Shown: in pieces, positions 25,135 through 32,480 of the stretch
Numbering within the stretch: position 1 is the first letter of the stretch
Layout: every line of letters starts with the position of its first letter
Assembly (NCBI RefSeq): GCF_964222135.1
Contig: NZ_CAXQBR010000078.1
Coordinates: 1 to 48,216 of the forward strand
Direction of reading: 5' to 3'
Source: Euzebya sp.
GTDB taxonomy: Bacteria > Actinomycetota > Nitriliruptoria > Euzebyales > Euzebyaceae
Length of the DNA: 48,216 nucleotides
Notes under the pieces: generated by a model
Told to the model about the DNA's origin: nothing
The model's database searches: none
What the model saw: the letters and a program-made list of their open reading frames with translations, nothing else
Position numbers and translations under genes: made by a program

Positions 25135-26349
25135 ATGCGCAGCCACGTGGCGGTTCAGGACCTCGATCTGGCGGCGGCGGTCACCGCGGGGCCGTCCTAC
25201 TGGGGCTGGCAGCCGGTCGCCGGACCGGAGGTGGCGGCGGCGCTCGCCGAGGTCCTCCTGACCGCGATGGTCGCCAGCACCGCCACCGCGGCGCTCCTCG
25301 GCCAGTCGGCGACCGGCATCGCCACCGCGTCGCTGGTCGCCGGCGTGTGGGTCGCCCTCGGGCTGTGGCTGGTCCTCGGTCTCAGGGCGGGGCACCGGCT
25401 GCCGCGGCTGGGTCTGGTCGTGGCCGCCCGCCTGACGGCCCTCTCCGCCGTGGTCGGCCTGTGGGGCGTCGCGCACGGCGGGGACATCCGCCTGCTGGCC
25501 CTGTTCCCCCTCGGCGCGGCCGTCGGCCTGGACGCCTTCATCACCCTCCGCTCCCTGGGCGTGCCGGTCGACCCGCGGCAGGCCGCCGCCGCGGTGGCGC
25601 TGAGCGGCGGCCACGCCGGCCTGGTGCTCGGCCTGGTCGGCCTGTCGGTGACCGGGCTCGCCGGGTTCACCGCTGCCCAGGGCCTGGCGCTGTACGTCGC
25701 GGTCGTGGTGAACGTCGCGGTGGCCATGGCCGCCGTCGCCGGCGCGCAGCGCGTCGCGGTGGCCGTCGATGCCGGTCTGGCGCGCCACCGGGCCGACGAG
25801 GCCCTGCGCCGCGCCAACTGGATCCACGACGAGGTCTGCGGGATGCTGATCCCCGTCCGCCAGTCGATCCGGTCCGGGCTGCTCGACGATCCGGGCGAGA
25901 TCGTGGCCCGCCTCGACGACATCGACTTCGAGCTGCGCCAGCTGCAGCTGTCCGAGGCCGCCAGCCACCACCACCTGAGCATCGCCGACCTGGTGCAGAT
26001 CTGGGGTCGGCGCATCCAGGGTGCCGGCGTCGAGCTGGTCGCCCCGCCGTGGGAGGTGACCAGCCGGACCCTCGACGCCGCCGACCAGCACCGCCTGTCG
26101 CGGCTGCTCGGGGTCGCCGTGCCGAACGCCCTGGCCGCGAAGGCATCACGCATCACGATCACCGCGGAGTGCGACGACCGGGGGCTCCACGTCGCGGTCA
26201 CCGACGACGCCGGTGGCTTCGACACCTCAGCCCTGCCGCCGGGCCACGGCCTCCACCGGCTCCGCGAGGAGTTCGGCTCGGCGATCGCGGTGTCCGCCGA
26301 CGGGTCGGGCACCACGGTCGCCACCACGCTGACCGGAGCGGTCCGGTGA
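25135..26349 (+). CDS. Membrane sensor histidine kinase, NarL-partner (HisKA_3) type
   Basis: This 404-aa kinase has six or seven hydrophobic segments in residues 30-215 and a cytoplasmic catalytic part. The phospho-accepting His231 lies in RANWIHDEVCGMLIPVRQSI, the HisKA_3-like dimerisation helix. The ATPase domain is short, with the N-box Asn331 (VAVPNALAAKASRITI), G1 VTDDAGGFD and G2 GHGLHRLREEFG. The sensor region is a polytopic membrane domain with no periplasmic loop large enough to bind a ligand outside, so an intramembrane signal is more likely. The ATG at 25135 follows GGAGG by 7 nt. The response regulator starts 37 bp downstream. Confidence 0.85.
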   Translation: MRSHVAVQDLDLAAAVTAGPSYWGWQPVAGPEVAAALAEVLLTAMVASTATAALLGQSATGIATASLVAGVWVALGLWLVLGLRAGHRLPRLGLVVAARLTALSAVVGLWGVAHGGDIRLLALFPLGAAVGLDAFITLRSLGVPVDPRQAAAAVALSGGHAGLVLGLVGLSVTGLAGFTAAQGLALYVAVVVNVAVAMAAVAGAQRVAVAVDAGLARHRADEALRRANWIHDEVCGMLIPVRQSIRSGLLDDPGEIVARLDDIDFELRQLQLSEAASHHHLSIADLVQIWGRRIQGAGVELVAPPWEVTSRTLDAADQHRLSRLLGVAVPNALAAKASRITITAECDDRGLHVAVTDDAGGFDTSALPPGHGLHRLREEFGSAIAVSADGSGTTVATTLTGAVR

Positions 26350-26386
26350 CGACCGCCCACGACCCGTCCCCCGAGGGGTGCGCCCC

Positions 26387-27115
26387 ATGACCCACAGCCT
26401 GATCGTCGACGACCGCCGGTTCATCGCCGAGGCCTACCGGAGCCTCCTGGTCGACGTCGGCCACGACGTGACCGTCCAGACCGACCCGACGGCGGTGACC
26501 GCGGCGTCCCTCCGGGAGGACCCACCCGACATGGCGTTCGTGGACCTGTCCTTCCCCGACCACGAGCTGAACGGCCTCGACGTCCTGCTCGCGCTCCACG
26601 ACGAGGTCCCGCAGGCGAGGGCGGTGATCCTGACCCAGGCCGACGCCCCGTTCCAGGAGCTGCTCCGCTGCGCCTGGGACGCCCTGCCCCTGGCCGGTGC
26701 GATCTCGAAGGACCTGCTGCCGGCGGACTTCGCGCGGGCGGTCCGGGCGCTCGAGGCGGGCGAGGTGGTCGTCGACCCGCTCATCAAGCTCTACCTGCCG
26801 GCCCGCCGGCGGACCGAGCGGACCCTCGACGCCTACGGCCGGCTGATGGCCCACGCCGGCCACGCCGAGCTCTGGGTCGCGCTCGCCACCGCCGAGGACC
26901 CGCCGGACTACGCGACGTTGGCGGCCCAGCTCGGCAAGAAGCACAACACGATCAAGAACTACCGGGACGACCTGGCCACCTACCTGATGGCGTTCGGCAT
27001 GGACACCGGCACGTCCCTCGTCGACCTGCACCGCTTCGCGCGGACCTGCCGCCCGCTGCTGCTCCGCGCCGCCGCCCCCCACGTCCGCGGTCGCGTCGCC
27101 GGGGGTGCGCGATGA
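26387..27115 (+). CDS. Response regulator with receiver and HTH output domain
   Basis: This 242-aa partner of the preceding kinase has an intact receiver: Asp8-Asp9 (LIVDDRR), phospho-acceptor Asp53 (MAFVDLSFPD) and Lys108 (AISKDLL), with ILTQAD at the switch strand. The output half (about 130-242) carries an HTH (DYATLAAQLGKKHNTIKNYRDDLATYL) and a helical tail (FGMDTGTSLVDLHRFARTCRPLLLRA). The same arrangement occurs in the two pseudo-receiver proteins on the other side of the kinase, so all three seem to belong to one regulator family. ATG 26387 has GAGGGG 8-10 nt before it; GTG 26378 is an alternative. The stop overlaps the next gene (ATGA). Confidence 0.87.
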   Translation: MTHSLIVDDRRFIAEAYRSLLVDVGHDVTVQTDPTAVTAASLREDPPDMAFVDLSFPDHELNGLDVLLALHDEVPQARAVILTQADAPFQELLRCAWDALPLAGAISKDLLPADFARAVRALEAGEVVVDPLIKLYLPARRRTERTLDAYGRLMAHAGHAELWVALATAEDPPDYATLAAQLGKKHNTIKNYRDDLATYLMAFGMDTGTSLVDLHRFARTCRPLLLRAAAPHVRGRVAGGAR

Positions 27116-27963
27116 CCTCCGCCGACACCACCCCGCACGACGGCCACGCGGCAGACGACGTCCCGACCGCCCCTCCCACCCCGCCGGGCACCGCGCGGCG
27201 CACCCCGTGGGTCCGGGCCGGCATCGCCGTCGTCATCGTGCTCGGCGTCGCCGCGATGGCCGCGATGGCGCTGCGGGAGGCCCAGCCGGTGCGCCTCTCC
27301 GAGCGGTTCCCGGCTGACTACGTCGGACCGGTCTGGTTGACCCTCGAGGGAGACGACCGCAGCTACGAGGTGCGCGTCGAGTGGGGGCGGCTCAGCCGCA
27401 GCTTCACCCACACCGGCCCGGAGGAGCGGACGTACTTCTTCGACCGGGGCACGGCGATCTACGGCCGATCGGGTCCGCTGCAGGTCGAGGTCACGCCCGG
27501 CACGGATGTCGAGTTCGGCTTCGGGCCAGCCCCCGCCGGCGGCATCGACGTCGGCGGGGAGCCCTGGGACGTCGCGCCCATCCCGACCGAGGACCGGGTG
27601 GGCCCCAACCGACCCGCCTCCGCCGACGACCCGGTCGCGAGCGCCGAGGTCGACGAGACCATCACCTACGGCCTGCTGGTGGAGGGGGTCGGGGTGCGCG
27701 CGGCGCCGGACCTCGAGGCGGAGACCGTCACGATGGTCCGCCACGGCGACCGGCTGGACGCCCGGTGCTGGGTCGAAGGCCAGCAGATGACGAACTCCAA
27801 CCTGCAGGACCCCTCCGACGACGCCGCGGCCTACACCTCCCGCGTGTGGTTCCTGGTCGACACGCCGGAGGGGGAGGGGTTCATCGCCGATGCGTGGTTC
27901 AGCCGGTCCGCCGACGACGGCCGCCTCGGCCTCGAGGAGTGCGACGGGACGCCCACCGGATGA
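27112..27963 (+). CDS. Membrane-anchored SH3-like domain protein (copy 1)
   Basis: This 283-aa protein has a short cytoplasmic Pro/Thr-rich N terminus, one membrane segment (about 38-56), and an extracytoplasmic part. Residues 70-150 form a beta-rich domain of unknown family (VWLTLEGDDRSYEVRVEWG...TYFFDRG). Residues 180-275 look like a bacterial SH3 domain: YGLLVEGVGVRAAPDLEAETVTMVRHGDRL and SRVWFLVDTPEGEGFIADAWFSRS, with a Cys pair (ARCW, LEEC). The start overlaps the response regulator stop and its own stop overlaps the next gene, so it lies in the two-component operon. A role in sensing or binding the cell wall is plausible but unproven. Confidence 0.75.
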   Translation: MTSADTTPHDGHAADDVPTAPPTPPGTARRTPWVRAGIAVVIVLGVAAMAAMALREAQPVRLSERFPADYVGPVWLTLEGDDRSYEVRVEWGRLSRSFTHTGPEERTYFFDRGTAIYGRSGPLQVEVTPGTDVEFGFGPAPAGGIDVGGEPWDVAPIPTEDRVGPNRPASADDPVASAEVDETITYGLLVEGVGVRAAPDLEAETVTMVRHGDRLDARCWVEGQQMTNSNLQDPSDDAAAYTSRVWFLVDTPEGEGFIADAWFSRSADDGRLGLEECDGTPTG

Positions 27964-28718
27964 CCGCCCGCACCGGGGGAGGCGGGGGCGCGCGCCACCT
28001 CCGCCACCTGCTGGTCGGCGCGCTGGTCGCCGTGGCCGTCGGGGCGGTCGCCGGCATCCGCCTCCCGGCGGCGGACGTGCGCGCCGCCTCGTCGTTCGTG
28101 ACCGCCGACGTGCGGGCGGGCGGGCACGTCGTGATCGCGGTCGTGGACCCGGCCGACAACCACGTCGTCGATCTGCGCTACGGCAGCCGCCGCACGTCCT
28201 TCGGGCTGTCGGCCGGCGACACCGACGCCGTCGTCGCCGTCCCGGTGCTGGCGGAGGGCGCCGACCTGCAGGTGGAGGTGGAGCCGGGAGCGCCGATCAC
28301 CGTCCGCCCGCACGCCGGCCCCGCGGACACCCGGGTCCGGTGGACGCCGGTGCGGGTGCCGACCGAACTGCCCGCGCCGATCCCGCTCGATCCCGCCACC
28401 GGGTTCGCCACCGCCGCCGTCGACGAGACCGACACCTACGGCCTGCGCCCCCGCGGTGTGGCCCTCCGCACGGCCCCCTCGACCGGGGCGCCGGTGGTCG
28501 AGGAGGTCTTCCACGGCGAGATCCTGCGGGCCCGGTGCTGGGCGCGCGGCGACGTGGTCGGCGACGGGCACGAGGCCAACCGGCGGGGGGAGTACGTGAG
28601 CGACGTGTGGATCCGCGTCCGCACGTGGGCGGACGAGCGGGCGTGGATCCCCGACACCCGCTTCGCGCGGACCGGCGCCGGGGGGCTCGGGCTGCCGCCG
28701 TGCGCGGAGCTCAGCTGA
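27960..28718 (+). CDS. Secreted or anchored SH3-like domain protein (copy 2)
   Basis: This 252-aa paralogue of the previous gene has an N-terminal hydrophobic segment (about 13-38), a beta-rich domain (VIAVVDPADNHVVDLRYGS...) and the same SH3-like C terminus (TYGLRPRGVALRTAPSTGAPVVEEVFHGEIL, SDVWIRVRTWADERAWIPDTRFAR). The Cys pair (RARCW, LPPCAEL) is at the same places, so an extracellular disulfide is likely. The start codon overlaps the copy-1 stop (ATGA). Its stop overlaps that of the convergent PAS gene by 8 bp within TCAGCTGA. It is probably the last gene of the operon that begins with the histidine kinase. Confidence 0.75.
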   Translation: MTARTGGGGGARHLRHLLVGALVAVAVGAVAGIRLPAADVRAASSFVTADVRAGGHVVIAVVDPADNHVVDLRYGSRRTSFGLSAGDTDAVVAVPVLAEGADLQVEVEPGAPITVRPHAGPADTRVRWTPVRVPTELPAPIPLDPATGFATAAVDETDTYGLRPRGVALRTAPSTGAPVVEEVFHGEILRARCWARGDVVGDGHEANRRGEYVSDVWIRVRTWADERAWIPDTRFARTGAGGLGLPPCAELS

Positions 28719-30111
28719 CGGGAGCCGTTGGCTGGGTCGTCGGCTGGGCGGCGAGGTGGCCGATGCGCTCGAGCTCGCGTCGGACCGCGGCGACCCGGGC
28801 CCGGTCGCGGCTGCCGGCGGCGACGGTGTCGACGTCGCCGAACGCGCCGAGCTCCTGGCGGGCGGTGCCCACCTGCGCGCTGATCGTGCCGAACAGCTCC
28901 ACGACGGCGCCGCCGATGTGGGCGCGCGCCCCCTCGATCCGGCCGTCGACCGCGAGCACCCGGATGGACTCGAGCTCGGTGCGGACGTGCCCGGCGTGGG
29001 CGGCCAGGCTGGTCAGCAGGCCGCCGAGTCGCTCCTGCAGGCCGAGCAGGTCCTCGACGCTGTCGACGAGGCAGCGCGTCAGGACCCGCAGGTCGGCGCC
29101 CGCGCCGCCGTCGCCGGTCGCGAGCAGCTCGCCGATGAACACCGTCGCCATCTCGGTCTGCAGGTTGCTGACCGCGATGCGGAACCCGAGGTCACCGAGG
29201 AGGTCGACGGCGCGGTCGATGTCACCGCCGAGGGCCTCGATCTGGGGGCGGATGGTCGTGAAGTGGCCCCGCATGATCCCGGCCACCGCGCTGAGGGTGG
29301 CGCCTCGCACCCCCAACCGGTCCGAGGCCAGCTGGGCGTTGAGGCTGAACAGGCGGATCTGCTCGGCCAGGCCCAGCACGTACTCCGACCGGTCCGCCAG
29401 GGTGCGGTTGAGCGTCGCGTAGGCCTCGATGTCGCGCAGCAGCTGGACGAGGAAGTCGTGGACGGTGGTGCACGCGTCGAGCAGCCCGTGGAGGTCGGCG
29501 CGCTCGTGCGCACCCCCGCCGTGGCGGCGGCCGTGGGCGCCCGCCGTGCCGAGGGCGGCCTGCCGTGCGGTCACCTCGGCGGTGAACCCGGCTCGCATGA
29601 ACGCCTCGTAGCCGTCGAAGCCGGCCTCGGCGAGGCGCTGGGCCAACCGCTCGGCCGCGGCGTCCATGCCCCGCTCGTGCGCGCGGGGCCGGCCGTCCAG
29701 GTCGACGAGCCGTTCGATCTCGCGGAGCTCGGCGTACAGCGGGACGACCAGGCCGAACACGTCGCTGGTGGGCTTCAGCCGGATCGACAGGTAGCCGCCG
29801 TCGATCGGCACCACGGAGGCCATCACCCAGTAGTGGCACCCGTCCGCGGCCATGTTCTTCACGTAGGCGGCGATCGGACGGCCGGACTGGATGAAGTCCC
29901 ACAGCAGCCGGAACACGGCGCGCGGCATGTCGGGGTGACGGATGATGTTGTGGGGGCTCCCGACGAGCTGGCCCTCTCCGTAGCCGCTGATGCGGGTGAA
30001 GACCTCGTTGCCCGAGAGGATCCGGCCCTTCAGGTCGGTCGTCGAGAAGAACAGCTCCTCGACGCCGAAGGGCCGTTCCCTCCCGGTCGGCTGCGGTGCG
30101 GTTCGTTCCAT
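28711..30111 (-). CDS. PAS domain protein with degenerate chemoreceptor-like helical domain
   Basis: This 466-aa soluble protein starts with an Aer-like PAS domain (about 15-130): FFSTTDLKGRILSGNEVFTRISGY, HNIIRHPDMPRAVFRLLW, AYVKNMAADGCHYWVMA. Those motifs are typical of redox-sensing PAS domains of aerotaxis receptors. A long helical region follows (about 140-450). The segment LAEQIRLFSLNAQLASDRLGVRGATLSAVAGIMR imitates the receptor hairpin tip, where the usual sequence has LLALNAAIEAARAGE..GFAVVA.EVR, but the charged and conserved residues are changed. No HAMP domain or membrane segment is present. It may signal to an unidentified partner instead of CheW/CheA. No chemotaxis genes are nearby. 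Confidence 0.75.
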   Translation of the reverse strand: MERTAPQPTGRERPFGVEELFFSTTDLKGRILSGNEVFTRISGYGEGQLVGSPHNIIRHPDMPRAVFRLLWDFIQSGRPIAAYVKNMAADGCHYWVMASVVPIDGGYLSIRLKPTSDVFGLVVPLYAELREIERLVDLDGRPRAHERGMDAAAERLAQRLAEAGFDGYEAFMRAGFTAEVTARQAALGTAGAHGRRHGGGAHERADLHGLLDACTTVHDFLVQLLRDIEAYATLNRTLADRSEYVLGLAEQIRLFSLNAQLASDRLGVRGATLSAVAGIMRGHFTTIRPQIEALGGDIDRAVDLLGDLGFRIAVSNLQTEMATVFIGELLATGDGGAGADLRVLTRCLVDSVEDLLGLQERLGGLLTSLAAHAGHVRTELESIRVLAVDGRIEGARAHIGGAVVELFGTISAQVGTARQELGAFGDVDTVAAGSRDRARVAAVRRELERIGHLAAQPTTQPTAPVS

Positions 30112-30248
30112 CCGTGGTCCCTGGTCCGGACCCGCGACGATGCGGGTGACGGCGCCAGATCGGACGATCGGCCCGCCGGTTGAGGGGTTCGGGTGAACTC
30201 CCGTGAACGGGACTCACCGGTGGTCACCGGGTGGTGACGTGCGGGCCG

Positions 30249-30254
30249 TACCCT
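30249..30254 (+). promoter_or_regulatory. -10-like hexamer TACCCT of the small membrane gene
   Basis: TACCCT ends 6 nt before the ATG at 30261. This fits a leaderless mRNA, and no ribosome site is present. Confidence 0.4.
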
Positions 30255-30260
30255 GTCGGC

Positions 30261-30458
30261 ATGCGACGTCGCGCCGCCCTCACCGCCTCGGTCGCCATCG
30301 GCGTGCTGGTCGTCCTGGCGCTCGCCGGCCAGGGGCGGCTGTCGGGACCGATCCTCGTCTCGGTGACGTCGCGGCACGGGATCCACCTGGGCGACCTGCT
30401 CGTGGTCCTGGCCGGCGTGACGGCGATCGCCGCGGTGATCCGGCTGGCCCGCCGCTGA
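30261..30458 (+). CDS. Small two-segment membrane protein
   Basis: This 65-aa hydrophobic protein has two membrane segments: residues 5-25 (ALTASVAIGVLVVLALAG) and 47-61 (GDLLVVLAGVTAIAAVI). They are joined by a polar stretch (SVTSRHGIHLGD), and the C terminus is basic (RLARR). ATG 30261 is chosen because the hydrophobic part starts right after it and a -10-like hexamer stands 6 nt before it; a GTG at 30231 would add ten unlikely residues. It ends 9 bp before the MBL gene, so the two are probably co-transcribed. No family is recognised. Confidence 0.62.
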   Translation: MRRRAALTASVAIGVLVVLALAGQGRLSGPILVSVTSRHGIHLGDLLVVLAGVTAIAAVIRLARR

Positions 30459-30467
30459 GGGTCAGCC

Positions 30468-31211
30468 GTGCAGCCCACCGTGATCGACGTCGCCCCCGGC
30501 ACCCACCGGATCCGGGCGTCCCACACCAACGCCGTGCTGATCACCGACGGTGCGGACGCGACGCTGATCGACACGGGGTACCCGCGCGATCGCGAGCTGA
30601 TCGAGTCCGCGCTGCGTGAGGTCGGGCGGCGGCCGGCGGACCTGTCGGCCGTCCTGCTCACCCACGCGCACGCCGACCACCTGGGCTGCGCGGCGTGGCT
30701 CGCCGAGACCTGGGGCGTGCCCGTCCACTGCCACGTCGACGAGGCCCCGCACGCCCGCGGCGAGGTGGACCAGGTGATCGGTGAGCGCGACATCCTCCCG
30801 CACATCTGGCGGCCGGGGGTGCTGGCCTTCACCCTCAACGCGGTCACCAGGGGAGGGTTGCGCCCACGCCGCCTGCGGGAGGTCACCACGTTCGCCGACG
30901 GCGAGGTCGTCGACGTCCCGGGCCGTCCCGTCGCGGTGCACACCCCCGGTCACACCAGCGGCCACGCCGGGTTCCACCTGCCCGACCGCGGGGTGCTGGT
31001 CACCGGCGACGCGCTGACGACCGTCGACGTGTGGGACCACCGGCGCCGGGGGCCGCAGACCCTCCGGCCGGCGTTCAACCACGACCACGAGCGGGCGCTC
31101 GCGTCCCTCGAGCGGTACGCGGCGCTCGCCGCCGACGTCGTCCTGCCCGGTCACGGCCGCCCCTACCGGGGGACGCCGGCGCAGGCGGTGGCCGAGGCGC
31201 GGTCCCGCTGA
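30468..31211 (+). CDS. MBL-fold metallo-hydrolase
   Basis: This 247-aa metallo-beta-lactamase-fold protein has LLTHAHADHLG (Zn site), VHTPGHTSGHAGFHL, VLVTGDALTT and VVLPGHGRPY. The histidine and aspartate ligands are complete. It is shorter than the MBL protein at 22303 and lacks its helical extension. A 30-residue stretch (EVDQVIGERDILPHIWRPG...) between the Zn sites is the substrate-loop region. The GTG at 30468 is 9 bp after the small membrane gene. The small size and lack of a signal peptide point to a cytoplasmic hydrolase, such as a glyoxalase II-like thioester hydrolase or lactonase. Confidence 0.85.
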   Translation: MQPTVIDVAPGTHRIRASHTNAVLITDGADATLIDTGYPRDRELIESALREVGRRPADLSAVLLTHAHADHLGCAAWLAETWGVPVHCHVDEAPHARGEVDQVIGERDILPHIWRPGVLAFTLNAVTRGGLRPRRLREVTTFADGEVVDVPGRPVAVHTPGHTSGHAGFHLPDRGVLVTGDALTTVDVWDHRRRGPQTLRPAFNHDHERALASLERYAALAADVVLPGHGRPYRGTPAQAVAEARSR

Positions 31212-31244
31212 CGGCGCCCCCTCCCACTGGCCGCTGACCCAGTT

Positions 31245-31366
31245 CCCAGATCTGAGCTGTAGCTCAGCCGGCGGGCCTGGACCCCAGATCCGAGGGTCCT
31301 GCGCCGGACGCTTTACCACAGATCTGAGCCGCAGCTCCGCCGGCGGTGGTGAACCCCAGATCTGGG
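31245..31366. promoter_or_regulatory. Four CCCAGATCTGAG-type sites upstream of the PASTA gene
   Basis: CCCAGATCTGAG (31245-31256), CCCAGATCCGAG (31283-31294), CACAGATCTGAG (31317-31328) and CCCAGATCTGGG (31355-31366) are spaced 38, 34 and 38 bp. The last is a perfect 12-bp palindrome. Copies 1 and 3 share a following AGCTCNGCCGGCGG. The array lies 54 bp before the ATG at 31421, in the region between the MBL and PASTA genes. Confidence 0.7.
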
Positions 31367-31420
31367 ACCTGTGTGGTGGACGTCTCAGGTCCCTTCGGGA
31401 CCGGCCGATCGGAGAGCCGC

Positions 31421-32422
31421 ATGGCCACCACGCGTGCGCGGACAGCCGGGCCGGTCGTCGACCGGGCCGCAGGCGTCCGCGACCCCGGGATGCGGCGGAC
31501 CGACCGGCACCTGCTCGGGCTCCCCGCCGCGCGCCCGCGCACGGTCGACCTCGACGACACCGCCGACCTCGGCGCCGTCGCCCGGATCGTCTACGTCGCT
31601 CCCGCAGACGGCTCCCGGGAGGCGCGCACGATGCCTGCCCCGATCCCCGCCGAGCCCCTCCCGGTCGAGCCGAAGGCGATCGGGGTGATCGTCGTGGTGC
31701 TGGCGATCATCGCCGGCATCCTGCTCGCCACGGCCGGCGGACCGGATGCCGAGCTGGTGAGCGACACGCCGTCCGTCGTGCCCCTCCCGCCCGAGGTGGC
31801 CGCCCCGATCGCGGCCGGCGACCAGGTGCGCGTCCCGATGGACCTCATCGGCGAGCCGCTCGAGGACGCCATCGACGAGCTGCAGGCCTCCGGACTGCAG
31901 GCCGCCGGCGAGCACGTCTTCGCCACCGCCGATGGCCGTGTGCCCGTCGTCACCGGCGTCGCGCCCCGCTCGGGTGCGCTCGTGCCGGCCGGCAGCGCGG
32001 TCACCCTGACCGCCGAGCTGCCCGCTGCCCCCTCCACCCCGACCCCCGGGCCGGAGGCCTCGGACCGGACTGACCCCTCCGACGACGAGCCGGTGCCGTT
32101 CGCCGTCGAGCTAATCGCCGGCAGCCCCGCGGGGTCCGGCTGCACCCCGGGGCCGGGTCCCCTCCCCGACGGGCAGTGGGTCGTCCTGGTGGACGGCGTC
32201 GACGACGCCGGCATCGCCGTGGACCTCGTCTGCTACGACAGCGCGACCGGCACGGTCACGAACGAGAGCCCGCAGCTGCGGACCGTGGCCCTGGCTGCCG
32301 ACGCCCCCCTCACCTGCGGTGACGAGCGCTGCACCCGGGCGGACCTGGACGACGCCATGGTGGCGGTGCTCGAGACCCGCGGCGGGAGCGCCCGCGCCGT
32401 CCACGTGCTCCTGAACGGCTGA
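31421..32422 (+). CDS. Membrane-anchored PASTA-domain protein
   Basis: This 333-aa protein has a basic N terminus of about 85 residues, one membrane segment (about 86-106), and one PASTA domain (about 135-205; VRVPMDLIGEPLEDAIDELQASGL...VTGVAPRSGALVPAGSAVTLTAE). PASTA domains bind peptidoglycan fragments. Residues 225-333 form a separate extracellular domain with four Cys (SGCTPGPG, DLVCYDS, LTCGDERCTR), likely disulfide-bonded. There is no kinase domain, so this is not a PknB-type kinase. The ATG at 31421 is preceded by GGAG; a GTG at 31346 is inside the operator array and unlikely. It is followed by the convergent SGNH-like gene. Confidence 0.75.
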   Translation: MATTRARTAGPVVDRAAGVRDPGMRRTDRHLLGLPAARPRTVDLDDTADLGAVARIVYVAPADGSREARTMPAPIPAEPLPVEPKAIGVIVVVLAIIAGILLATAGGPDAELVSDTPSVVPLPPEVAAPIAAGDQVRVPMDLIGEPLEDAIDELQASGLQAAGEHVFATADGRVPVVTGVAPRSGALVPAGSAVTLTAELPAAPSTPTPGPEASDRTDPSDDEPVPFAVELIAGSPAGSGCTPGPGPLPDGQWVVLVDGVDDAGIAVDLVCYDSATGTVTNESPQLRTVALAADAPLTCGDERCTRADLDDAMVAVLETRGGSARAVHVLLNG

Positions 32423-32480
32423 TCAGGCCCCACCCCTCACCCGGTTCGCACAGGGCCCCGGAACTGGATGGCAGCGGCGG

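Noticed and set aside
31346-31420. PASTA protein start at GTG 31346
   Set aside because: It would place the fourth AGATCT site inside the coding region; ATG 31421 has GGAG upstream.
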